Source of the DNA: CAZVIK01 sp964627045
Lineage (GTDB): Bacteria; Acidobacteriota; Terriglobia; Bryobacterales; Bryobacteraceae
DNA length: 22,985 nt
Direction: 5' to 3'
Assembly: GCA_964627045.1 (NCBI GenBank)
Contig: CAZVIK010000045.1
Coordinates: 1-22,985, forward strand
A program made the translations under genes and the position numbers. How positions within the stretch are numbered: position 1 is the stretch's first letter; each line of letters opens with the position of its first letter. Below the pieces are notes generated by a model. The model was not told where the DNA came from, made no database searches, and saw only the letters and a program-made list of their open reading frames with translations. Positions 15,830 to 22,984 of this stretch are shown here, in pieces.

Positions 15830-17149
15830 CTATTTCGGCGTTGGCGGCTCGGGCTTGGGGCTGGCCTTGATCTCGCGGTGAAGTACGTAGGAAACCTCGG
15901 TGGGAACCGTGTCTTTGTAGGTTACCTTGAGCACTGCCTGGTAGTACTCTGGCACGCGCCCGGACGTCTCCCGCAAGCGCTGCAATATGGCTTTTGCCCA
16001 GGCAGCGTTGGTGAACGACTGAACGGCGCCCAGCGTGCCCGGACTGTGGTTGCTCATAAAGCTTCGCACACGGCTCGTGCCCAACGGGCCGGGCGCGTGA
16101 GTCACCACTGCGTAAATCTCGCCGTCGTCGGGTTGTCCGGAGGCCGCGCCACTCACCATCGGAGGGAAGTTGTCCGCCAGAAACGCCGGTTGCCCCGGCG
16201 GAGGGTTCGAATTCCGCACTCCGCGCTCTTCGAGTTGAATCGGAAGCGTTACGGGCAGGCCCGCCAGCCGCTCGCTCAAGGTCCGGGAACCGCCTACCAG
16301 GACGACGTTGCTATCCGCCATCTGTTGCCAGGAGATTTGGCTGCTCCGCGCCACGGACACACTGATGTCGGTCAGCGCCAGCAGTCTTCCCAATTGGAAC
16401 ACCGAATGAACTGTGCCTGCGCCCGTGTAGTCGTAACGCGGGAAAATCGACGTGGCCCCGAGCGCCTTGCGCACGGCCTCCACCTTGGGTGAGTTCTCGA
16501 CATCCTCCCACCGGTTCAAAGTCAAGTCGCGGTAAAGTCCGGCCCCCTGAATGGCCACGAACAGCGGCACGGAGACCGATACGACCGTGGGCCGGCCGGA
16601 GTCCAGGAAGGGCCGCCACAGTTCCTCGAGTTCCGGAGTTCGGGCTGCCCGGAATCTCGCCGATGCCTGCCGTTCGAGGATCCACGCCACGCTCGCCACC
16701 GCGGCCCACACGAGGGCCACCGCCGCGATCGCGGTCAGTGCGGCCGGACGGCGCCCGGCACCGAACCTCGGGTTCCCGGATTCCGCTTCACCGGGCGGCA
16801 CCACCGCAGGTTCAGCCGGGCGCTCCTCCCAGGTGAGTTTGAACCGGCCCTTCGGCAGAGTGATCAGAATGGGGTCGTCCTTGCCTTCGCTCCGGTAGTA
16901 GTCCTCCAGCTTCTGCCGTAACCGCCCCACCTGAATGCGAACGACCGAATCCTGCCGTGGGTCGTAGGTGGGCGGTTTCCCAAACGCGTCGATGCCGACC
17001 GCGTACTCCTTCAACTGCTCGGCCTCCCCCGCGAGGGACTTGTCAGCCAGGTACCGCAGCAACCGCCGGAGGCCCTCCGCATTCCGGAAGACTTCGCTGT
17101 GCAGGATGCGCTCGACCTGATTGGCGACAACTTCTCCCCGTGCCTGCAT
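15830..17149 (-). CDS. Membrane-tethered winged-helix-like regulator (acidobacterial type)
   Basis: 439 residues. Residues about 8-107 match an N-terminal domain I know from many acidobacterial proteins: VERILHSEVFRNAEGLRRLL, LKEYAVGIDAFGKPPTYDPR, VRIQVGRLRQKLEDYY, ITLPKGRFKLTWE. It resembles the OmpR/SARP winged-helix plan, with the VGRLRQKL helix as the likely recognition helix and PKGRF as the wing. One membrane segment lies at 136-158. The remaining 280 residues would be outside the cytoplasm, with no fold I recognise; fragments such as VVLVGGSRTLSERL suggest a Rossmann-like shape. Topology is like ToxR/CadC one-component sensors. It is divergent from the esterase pair, with 266 bp between starts, so these are candidate targets (inference). 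Confidence 0.72.
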   Translation of the reverse strand: MQARGEVVANQVERILHSEVFRNAEGLRRLLRYLADKSLAGEAEQLKEYAVGIDAFGKPPTYDPRQDSVVRIQVGRLRQKLEDYYRSEGKDDPILITLPKGRFKLTWEERPAEPAVVPPGEAESGNPRFGAGRRPAALTAIAAVALVWAAVASVAWILERQASARFRAARTPELEELWRPFLDSGRPTVVSVSVPLFVAIQGAGLYRDLTLNRWEDVENSPKVEAVRKALGATSIFPRYDYTGAGTVHSVFQLGRLLALTDISVSVARSSQISWQQMADSNVVLVGGSRTLSERLAGLPVTLPIQLEERGVRNSNPPPGQPAFLADNFPPMVSGAASGQPDDGEIYAVVTHAPGPLGTSRVRSFMSNHSPGTLGAVQSFTNAAWAKAILQRLRETSGRVPEYYQAVLKVTYKDTVPTEVSYVLHREIKASPKPEPPTPK

Positions 17150-17158
17150 GTGGGACCG

Positions 17159-17167
17159 ATTGTATCA
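17159..17167 (-). promoter_or_regulatory. Extended -10 promoter of the membrane-tethered regulator
   Basis: TGATACAAT on the minus strand is a full extended -10 (TGnTANNNT; hexamer 5 of 6). It ends 9 nt before ATG 17149, implying a leader of only a few nucleotides. There is no Shine-Dalgarno. Confidence 0.45.
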
Positions 17168-17184
17168 TTTGCCGGTACTACGCC

Positions 17185-17256
17185 TTGAGTGGCGTCTTGC
17201 TTGGGTTTTAAGGAAGGAAGCTTAACGTTACCGGTGAGTCTCCGGCGTGTCTCCGG
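17185..17256 (+). promoter_or_regulatory. Esterase promoter candidate with palindrome and helically phased direct repeats
   Basis: TTGAGT (17185-17190), 16 bp, TTTAAG (17207-17212) form a weak sigma-70-like promoter. Just downstream are a perfect 8-bp palindrome TAACGTTA (17223-17230) and two GTCTCCGG copies (17238-17245 and 17249-17256) exactly 11 bp apart, one helical turn. Such spacing suits winged-helix dimers that bind direct repeats, so this is a candidate operator for the divergent regulator. Confidence 0.3.
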
Positions 17257-17415
17257 CCAAGGCTACCAATGGCACAGGGATTGGCCCTACCATGGGTGTT
17301 CCGCCCCGAAGCGTGTCCCGTTTGCTCGCGTCTTGGCGTGAATCCGCCAAAGCCCGTGGATGGCTGTTGTTCAGCGCAGGGCCAGGTGCAGCGGCATTTC
17401 TAGGAGGTTGGAATC

Positions 17416-18657
17416 ATGAACAGAGCTTTTCCTGGAGCGATGCTCGGAATCGCGCTGGCGTATGGATCGGCCGGGGCGCAGGCCCCTCCGCCGGTCGTCT
17501 CGCCGGAGATCCTCCCGGACAGCCGCGTGACGTTCCGCCTATACGCGCCCGACGCGACCACCGTTTCGGTGACTGGCGACTGGCCGGGCGGCATCCACAG
17601 CACCACCACGCCGATGGCAAAAGACGGCGAGGGCGTGTGGTCGGCGACCGTCGGGCCGTTGGGGCCGGAGTTCTGGATCTACACCTTCAACGTCAACGGC
17701 GTCGCCATGCTGGACCCGCGCAACATTCATACGCGGCGCAACACGACCCGCATCGAAAACACACTCCTCATCCCGGGGCCGGAATCGGCAGACTACATGG
17801 TGAATGAGGTCCCCCACGGTGCGGTCACGCTTCAGTGGTATCCCTCTCCCACCGCGAAGGCCACACGCCGCACATACGTCTACACGCCGCCGGGCTATGA
17901 AAGTGGTTCGGAACGCTACCCCGTTCTATACCTGTTACACGGAGGAAGCGGCGACGAAGATGCGTGGTTTTCCTGCGGCCGCGCCACACAAATTCTCGAT
18001 AACCTGATCGCGCAGGGCCGAGCCCGCCCAATGATCGTCGTGATGCCCAACGGCAATACGACCAGGATCGCTGCGCCCGACTACCTGAAGGCCCCACCGG
18101 CCCTCCCCGCCAACCAGGACCCCGGCCGGTTCCGCGTGTTCCCTGAGAGCCTGGTGAAGGATCTGGTTCCGTTCATCGACAAGGCCTACCGCACCCGCAC
18201 AGATCGCGAGAGCCGGGCCATCGCTGGGCTGTCGGTGGGCGGGGCGCAGACCATGTACGCGGCCTTCAACAATCTCGACCTGTTCGCCTGGGTGGCGGCC
18301 TTCAGCGGCGGCTATCCGGTGATGCCGGGGATCGGCATCGACGTTCCGGCTCCGCCGAACGCCGCGAGCCTGCGCGGCCCGGACCTGACCCGGTCGATCG
18401 ACGGCGCCAAATTTGCCGCCCTGTTACCCCAACTCAACGCCGCGGCCAACGACCGGCTGCGGCTCCTGTTCATTTCCATCGGGACGGCGGATTCGCTTGC
18501 GCCGACAACCCACGAGGTGGTCAAGAGCGTGCTTAGAGCAAAGGGCGTGAAGTACACACTGGTGGAGTACCCGGGCTACATCCACGAGTGGCCCGTCTGG
18601 CGCGTGACCTTCAGGGATCTGCTGCCGAGGCTGTTCCAGCCGGCCGCGAAGCCTTGA
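17416..18657 (+). CDS. Secreted CE1/Fes-like esterase with N-terminal CBM48-like domain (copy 1)
   Basis: 413 residues. Signal peptide to about residue 22 (AGAQA). Residues about 28-120 are an early-set, CBM48-like beta domain (RVTFRLYAPDATTVSVTGDW, FWIYTFNVNG) as in enterochelin esterase and GH13 neighbours. The catalytic alpha/beta-hydrolase domain follows: YVYTPPGYE, VLYLLHGGSGDEDAW, nucleophile Ser273 in GLSVGG, acid candidate Asp359 (GTADSLAP) and His390 (YIHEW). Relatives hydrolyse feruloyl or acetyl esters on plant polysaccharide, or siderophore esters; the substrate here is not determined. A good Shine-Dalgarno (AGGAGGT, 17402-17408) sets the start. Followed 87 bp later by a paralogue, probably from tandem duplication. 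Confidence 0.88.
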   Translation: MNRAFPGAMLGIALAYGSAGAQAPPPVVSPEILPDSRVTFRLYAPDATTVSVTGDWPGGIHSTTTPMAKDGEGVWSATVGPLGPEFWIYTFNVNGVAMLDPRNIHTRRNTTRIENTLLIPGPESADYMVNEVPHGAVTLQWYPSPTAKATRRTYVYTPPGYESGSERYPVLYLLHGGSGDEDAWFSCGRATQILDNLIAQGRARPMIVVMPNGNTTRIAAPDYLKAPPALPANQDPGRFRVFPESLVKDLVPFIDKAYRTRTDRESRAIAGLSVGGAQTMYAAFNNLDLFAWVAAFSGGYPVMPGIGIDVPAPPNAASLRGPDLTRSIDGAKFAALLPQLNAAANDRLRLLFISIGTADSLAPTTHEVVKSVLRAKGVKYTLVEYPGYIHEWPVWRVTFRDLLPRLFQPAAKP

Positions 18658-18744
18658 CGTGGGTGCTCTGCGCCGGCGCTGGGAAACCGCGTGAGGAATT
18701 CCGCGCCGAACAAGTTTGCGTAGTCTGAGGGAAGGAGAGTCATT

Positions 18745-19950
18745 ATGAAACTGATCCAGTTAACGGCCGGCGTTGCGCTGCTGTGCGCCGGAGTGTTCGC
18801 TCAGGAGCCGGCAGCGGTATCGCCCGGCACCCGGGGCGGCCAGGCGACAGCAGCGAAGATCGTCTCGCCGGAGATCCACTCCGACGGCCGGGTGACCTTC
18901 CGCCTACTCGCTCCCAAGGCCAGCGAGGTCTTGTTGCAGGGCAACTGGGATGGCGGACGCGGCGTGGCTATGTCCAAGAACGCTTCCGGTGTGTGGTCCT
19001 TCACGACGGCGGCCCTCCAGCCTGATTTGTGGGCCTATACCTTTTCGGTGGACGGTCTACGGACGCTCGACCCGAACAACTACAACGTCGCCCGCGACGG
19101 CGTTGGGTTCATGAACACCGTGCTGGTAGTGGCCGACGCCTCCAAGGTGTTTCAGCCGCAGCAAGTGCCGCATGGTTCGGTCACGGCCGTCTGGGTTCCG
19201 TCGTCGCAGATGGGCACGGCGCGCCGTGCGTTCGTCTACACGCCACCGGGTTATGAAGGAGGTTCGGCACGCTACCCCGTCTTGTACCTGCTCCACGGCA
19301 GCGGCGGAGACGAGGACGCCTGGCCGACGATGGGTATCGCTAACGTCATCATGGATAATCTAATCGCACAAGGCCGGTCGAAGCCCATGATCGTGGTGAT
19401 GCCCAACGCCTACTGGAACGAACTGGCGTCTTTGGACCTGGCGGGTCCTCGTAAAGCGCCGCCGCCGGGAGTGGGCTCGGGAGGAACCGGCGCTACTCCG
19501 GAGGGCGCCAACGAAAAGGACATTGTCGGCGACATCGTTCCGTTCGTCGAGAAGCACTTTCGCACGCTGCCGGGCCGCGAGAACCGAGCCATGGCCGGCC
19601 TGTCGATGGGCTCCGGCATCACGCTGACAGTCGCCTTCAAGCGGTTCGACGTGTTCGCCTCCATCGGCCTGCTCAGTTCGGGCGGATTGCGCGATCCCGC
19701 CGCAGGGATGGCCACCATCCGTAAAAACAACCCGAAGTTCCTTGCAGACCCCGCCGCGACCGCCAAACAACTTAAGCTGTTGTTTTTCTCGTGCGGCAAG
19801 GAAGACCCGCGCACCGATGGGATGGCTAAGGTCGCCGAAGAGTTGAACAACATGAAGATTCCGGTGGTCTGGAAGGTCTATCCGGGCGAGCACGAGTGGA
19901 AGGTGTGGCGCCATTCCCTGGCCGACATGGCGCCGCTTCTGTTCCGATAG
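18745..19950 (+). CDS. Secreted CE1/Fes-like esterase with N-terminal CBM48-like domain (copy 2)
   Basis: 401 residues, same architecture as the preceding gene and clearly paralogous: both share SPEI-x-[PS]-D-x-RVTFRL, the YTPPGYE-x-GS-x-RYPVLYLLHG block, a DNLIAQGR helix and a late HEW-x-VWR motif. Signal peptide ends near VFAQE. Catalytic candidates are Ser287 (GLSMGS), Asp354 (GKEDPR) and His383 (GEHEW), all intact. It differs in a Gly/Pro-rich loop (near 235-255) before the nucleophile, where copy 1 has another sequence, so substrate choice may differ. Shine-Dalgarno GGAAGGAG (18730-18737) precedes ATG. A TAGTCT box at 18721-18726 could give it its own promoter. It may be co-transcribed with copy 1. 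Confidence 0.88.
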   Translation: MKLIQLTAGVALLCAGVFAQEPAAVSPGTRGGQATAAKIVSPEIHSDGRVTFRLLAPKASEVLLQGNWDGGRGVAMSKNASGVWSFTTAALQPDLWAYTFSVDGLRTLDPNNYNVARDGVGFMNTVLVVADASKVFQPQQVPHGSVTAVWVPSSQMGTARRAFVYTPPGYEGGSARYPVLYLLHGSGGDEDAWPTMGIANVIMDNLIAQGRSKPMIVVMPNAYWNELASLDLAGPRKAPPPGVGSGGTGATPEGANEKDIVGDIVPFVEKHFRTLPGRENRAMAGLSMGSGITLTVAFKRFDVFASIGLLSSGGLRDPAAGMATIRKNNPKFLADPAATAKQLKLLFFSCGKEDPRTDGMAKVAEELNNMKIPVVWKVYPGEHEWKVWRHSLADMAPLLFR

Positions 19951-20020
19951 CGTCACCCGCCGGGGCGGATACGCTCCCCGTTCCGCGAGACGACGATGGC
20001 GGCGTCCCGGTGGCTGGCGC

Positions 20021-21334
20021 CTACCTGGATGCCGCCGCTCCACAGCACTTCTTGTACTTCCGGCCGCTGCCGCAGGGGCACGGATCGTTCCGCCCCGGCT
20101 CCCGGTTCTCGGGACCGTTCAGCTCCCGCTCGCGCAGCCAACCCATGACGTTCGCCGGCGGCCTTCGGCAGGCCAGTTCCCCAGACATGAACGCCATGTA
20201 CGGCTCGACGTGCGCGAAAAAGCGCTTGTAGGCGGGGCAGAGGTAACTCAGCCCCGTTTGGCCCGCCGGCGTTCTGGTGAAGCGGTGTTTCGGGCAATCG
20301 CCGTTGCACGCGAACAGGTACGGGCATTCGCGGCAATGCGCGGGGAGAGCCGCCTGTTTCGCCTCGCCGAAAGTCCGCTGCTGCGGCGCGCGCGCCATCT
20401 CCTCCAGCGGCGTATCCAGGACGTTCCCCAGTCGGTAGCGCGAATACACGTAGTGATCGCAGGAATAAAGATCGCCGTTGTGCTCGACGACCATGGCGTC
20501 GCCGCAGGTGGGCGCGAACACGCACAGGCCTGGCGGTCCCCCCACCCAAGCTTGCAGCGTCACGTCGAACAACTGCACGAATACGCGTCCCACATCGTGG
20601 CGCACCCACTCGTCAAAGACCGCGCAGAGGAACTTGCCGTACTGCCGCGCGTCCACCGACCACTCGGTCACCGCCGCCTCGGCGTCCGAGTCCGGGGAGA
20701 TCAGCGCCAGCCCGTCTTCGGCCCCGGCGCTGGCCACGCGTTCGACAATTGGGATGAACTGGATATATCCGCTTCCCACTTCCTTCAGGGTCCGGTACAC
20801 TTCGCGCGGATGGTGCGAGTTATCGCGCTGCACCACCGTCAGAGTGTTGAACTCCACGCCATGCTTTTTGAGAACGCCGATTCCACGGACCACCTTGTCG
20901 AAGGAAGGCCCGCCGCCGCGGTCCACCCGGTACCGGTTGTGAAGCCCGCTCGGCCCGTCGACGGACACGCCCACCAGGAATCGATTGGCAGCCAGAAACT
21001 CGCCCCACTCATCGTCGAGTAAAACGCCGTTGGTTTGCAGTGAGTTCTCGATCCGCCTCCCGGCCGCGTACTGCTCTTGGAGTCTCACAGCCTTGCGAAA
21101 GAACTCGATCCCCAGGAGCGTCGGCTCGCCGCCCTGCCAGGCAAAGCTCACCACGGGCGTGCTCTGGGCTTCGATGTACTGGCGGACGTATGCCTCCAGT
21201 ACCTTGTCGCTCATCGCCCAGCCAGCCTTGCCGGAGGTTCCCGGGTAGAGCTTCTCCTTTTCCAGGTAGAAGCAGTACTTGCAGCCCAGGTTGCAGACGG
21301 GCCCAATCGGTTTGGAAATGACGTGAAACGCCAT
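20021..21334 (-). CDS. Anaerobic sulfatase-maturase-like radical SAM/SPASM enzyme with SEC-C tail
   Basis: 437 residues from ATG 21334. The radical-SAM cluster motif is C14-x3-C18-x2-C21 in CNLGCKYCFYLEK, the signature of sulfatase-maturating enzymes. QTNGVLLDDEW carries the aspartate that acts as base in the family. The SPASM region (CVFAPTCGDAMVVEHNGDL, YSCDHYVY, CRECPYLFACNGDCPKHRF) supplies ligands for two auxiliary 4Fe-4S clusters. The C-terminus is a SEC-C zinc motif (NDPCPCGSGRKYKKCCG). Such enzymes convert an active-site Cys or Ser of sulfatases to formylglycine. No sulfatase gene is in the window, so the client is unlinked or different. The in-frame GTG at 21346 is less likely because it overlaps a TATAGT -10-like box. 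Confidence 0.9.
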   Translation of the reverse strand: MAFHVISKPIGPVCNLGCKYCFYLEKEKLYPGTSGKAGWAMSDKVLEAYVRQYIEAQSTPVVSFAWQGGEPTLLGIEFFRKAVRLQEQYAAGRRIENSLQTNGVLLDDEWGEFLAANRFLVGVSVDGPSGLHNRYRVDRGGGPSFDKVVRGIGVLKKHGVEFNTLTVVQRDNSHHPREVYRTLKEVGSGYIQFIPIVERVASAGAEDGLALISPDSDAEAAVTEWSVDARQYGKFLCAVFDEWVRHDVGRVFVQLFDVTLQAWVGGPPGLCVFAPTCGDAMVVEHNGDLYSCDHYVYSRYRLGNVLDTPLEEMARAPQQRTFGEAKQAALPAHCRECPYLFACNGDCPKHRFTRTPAGQTGLSYLCPAYKRFFAHVEPYMAFMSGELACRRPPANVMGWLRERELNGPENREPGRNDPCPCGSGRKYKKCCGAAASR

Positions 21335-21344
21335 CGACGTTTCC

Positions 21345-21350
21345 ACTATA
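21345..21350 (-). promoter_or_regulatory. Candidate -10 box of the radical SAM gene
   Basis: TATAGT on the minus strand (5 of 6 against TATAAT) ends 10 nt before ATG 21334 and overlaps the alternative GTG at 21346. No correctly spaced -35 is seen. Confidence 0.35.
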
Positions 21351-21473
21351 GCGGCGCCAGCGTCAACGCGCAGGAAGCCGACGGCCCACGGCCGATTCGG
21401 CAGCTATCGGCGCCGCTCGCATCCGCACCGCCGGCAGGACGCGTACATGGCTGAGGATCTTCGAGCATCCGGG

Positions 21474-22718
21474 CTAATGGTCGCATTCAATTGCCAGCAT
21501 GGCGATGTCGTCGGCAAACGCTGCCGGCGCACACCACTCTTCCGCTTCCGCAATCACTGCCGCGAGGCTCTCATCGAGGGGCCGGTGCCGGCTCCCATCG
21601 TAGGCTTCCATCAACCTCTTAGCACCGAAATCCTGTCCGGCGGTGTCCTCCGCCTCACTGAGCCCGTCGGTGGCGAAATACAGGCGGTCTCCCGGCTCCA
21701 GCCTCACGGTTCGCTCCTCGTACCCCGCCTGCGGCAGCAGACCAACGGGCAGACCGCCTGATTCCAGGCGGGCCGGAGCCTCGCCGCGGCGCAGCCGCAC
21801 GGGTCCGGGATGCCCCGCCGTCACGTAACACAGGTCACATGTCGCCAGATCAAGGACTCCGTAGACCATCGTGAAGTATTGCATCGTCTCGGGGCCACTC
21901 CGGAAATGCTGATTCAACCGCGCAACCACCTCCGAAGGTGAAGCGACGCGAAAGGTACCCGGATCTTCAAGCACCGGCCGGTACAGAAAGGAGCGCTCCG
22001 CGGCCGGGGACAGGAAATGACTCAGCGTCACCGAAAGGAGCGCGGCCGCGACACCGTGCCCGGAGACATCCAGTATGTAAAGACCCACGTGGCGGTCGTC
22101 GAGCGGAAGAACATTGAGAAAGTCGCCCGCCAGTTCCTGGCACGGCGAAAACCTCCAGGCGAACCGGATGCCGGGAATCTCCGGAAGCACGGCCGGCAAC
22201 AGTGAACGCTGCACAGCGGCAGCTGCGTCAAGGTCCTGCCGGATGCTGCGATTGGCGGCCTCCAGCTGCTCGTTGGCGCTTTGGAGGGCGTCCTGCGCGT
22301 TCTTCTCGGCGGTCACATCCGACTGCACGGCGATGAAATGGGTCACGTCGCCAGCGGAATTGCGCACCGGTGTAATCGAGAGACGGTTCCAAAACGAGGT
22401 CCCATCCTTTCGATAGTTGAGGAGCTGTACGGTGATTTCGCGTTGTTTGCGGAGCGCCTCCCGCAGATTACCCAGCGTCTCTTCATCGGTTGCGGGGCCT
22501 TGCAGAAACCGGCAATTGCGTCCCAGCACCTCGTCTGCCGAGTACCCGGTCAGCCTCTCGAAGCCTGCATTGACGTAAATCAGGGGATTGTCGGGCAGGC
22601 GGGCATCGGCGATCGCAATGCCCTCAGCGGCCGCCGCGAGCGCTCGATCCTTAAGCTGAAGCTGCGCCTTAAAGCGCCTGCGCTCCAGGTTCGTCGCGTG
22701 AGCACCCTTCAATCGCAT
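21474..22718 (-). CDS. LOV blue-light receptor fused to SpoIIE/PP2C phosphatase
   Basis: 414 residues from ATG 22718. Residues about 22-136 are a PAS domain of the LOV class. GRNCRFLQG carries the photoactive cysteine (Cys69), and the other flavin contacts occur at the phototropin spacings: Arg70, Gln73, Arg86, Asn101, Asn111 and Gln132. A helix of about 35 residues, probably a coiled coil, links it to a SpoIIE/RsbU-type PP2C domain (about 165-414) with metal-binding AGDF (Asp199), LDVSGHG (Asp217), ATDGLSEAED and a final DDIAML. Known relatives dephosphorylate anti-anti-sigma factors; no STAS or RsbW gene is nearby. The start at 22718 lies 5 bp after the stop of the upstream gene; an extension to 22808 would overlap that gene by 85 bp. 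No Shine-Dalgarno. Confidence 0.92.
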   Translation of the reverse strand: MRLKGAHATNLERRRFKAQLQLKDRALAAAAEGIAIADARLPDNPLIYVNAGFERLTGYSADEVLGRNCRFLQGPATDEETLGNLREALRKQREITVQLLNYRKDGTSFWNRLSITPVRNSAGDVTHFIAVQSDVTAEKNAQDALQSANEQLEAANRSIRQDLDAAAAVQRSLLPAVLPEIPGIRFAWRFSPCQELAGDFLNVLPLDDRHVGLYILDVSGHGVAAALLSVTLSHFLSPAAERSFLYRPVLEDPGTFRVASPSEVVARLNQHFRSGPETMQYFTMVYGVLDLATCDLCYVTAGHPGPVRLRRGEAPARLESGGLPVGLLPQAGYEERTVRLEPGDRLYFATDGLSEAEDTAGQDFGAKRLMEAYDGSRHRPLDESLAAVIAEAEEWCAPAAFADDIAMLAIECDH

Positions 22719-22722
22719 ACCG

Positions 22723-22728
22723 ACTATA
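22723..22728 (-). promoter_or_regulatory. -10-like hexamer before the LOV gene, overlapping the upstream stop codon
   Basis: TATAGT on the minus strand, 4 nt before ATG 22718, contains the TAG stop of the upstream gene. The gap is shorter than ideal for a leaderless start, so it may be coincidental. Confidence 0.2.
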
Positions 22729-22984
22729 CGATCACTGGAGAGCCGCCCCGCGCAACCCGTCCGATCTGCTGGAGCATCCTCGGGAACAGGATGCGGTGGA
22801 CCGGCCAAGAAAGGTACCAGTAGGCGCGGCCCAAAAGCCCGCGAGGATCAAAGACCGCTATCTGCCGTATCACCGAATTCGAGCCATCCCTATCCACGCG
22901 AAACTCAAGCCAGGGTGGCCCTGGCAGTTTAATCCGCGCCGCGAGGCGAAGCCGGTGATTCTTCTCGTATGCTTCGACTCGCCA
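22724..22984 (-). CDS. C-terminus of YbjT-like NAD(P)-binding/DUF2867 protein, cut by window edge
   Basis: The minus strand is open from the right edge for 86 codons to a TAG at 22726-22724. The translation, beginning WRVEAYEKNHRLRL, contains LPGPPWLEFRV, VIRQIAVFDPRGLLGRAYW and WPVHRILFPRML, which I recognise as the end of the DUF2867 (SRPBCC-like) domain appended to YbjT-type short-chain dehydrogenases. It has no start in the window, so the nucleotide-binding half lies outside. Only 5 bp separate it from the LOV-phosphatase, which suggests an operon with this gene first. Confidence 0.75.
   Translation of the reverse strand, partial: WRVEAYEKNHRLRLAARIKLPGPPWLEFRVDRDGSNSVIRQIAVFDPRGLLGRAYWYLSWPVHRILFPRMLQQIGRVARGGSPVIV

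Noticed and set aside
14683..15870. 395-codon plus-strand ORF opposite the GT39-like gene
   Set aside because: Arg/His/Gln-rich, no domain, no ribosome-binding site; opposite a clear membrane protein.
19957..19968. CCGC-CGGG-GCGG hairpin between convergent genes
   Set aside because: Four-bp stem with no T-run on either strand; not a convincing terminator.
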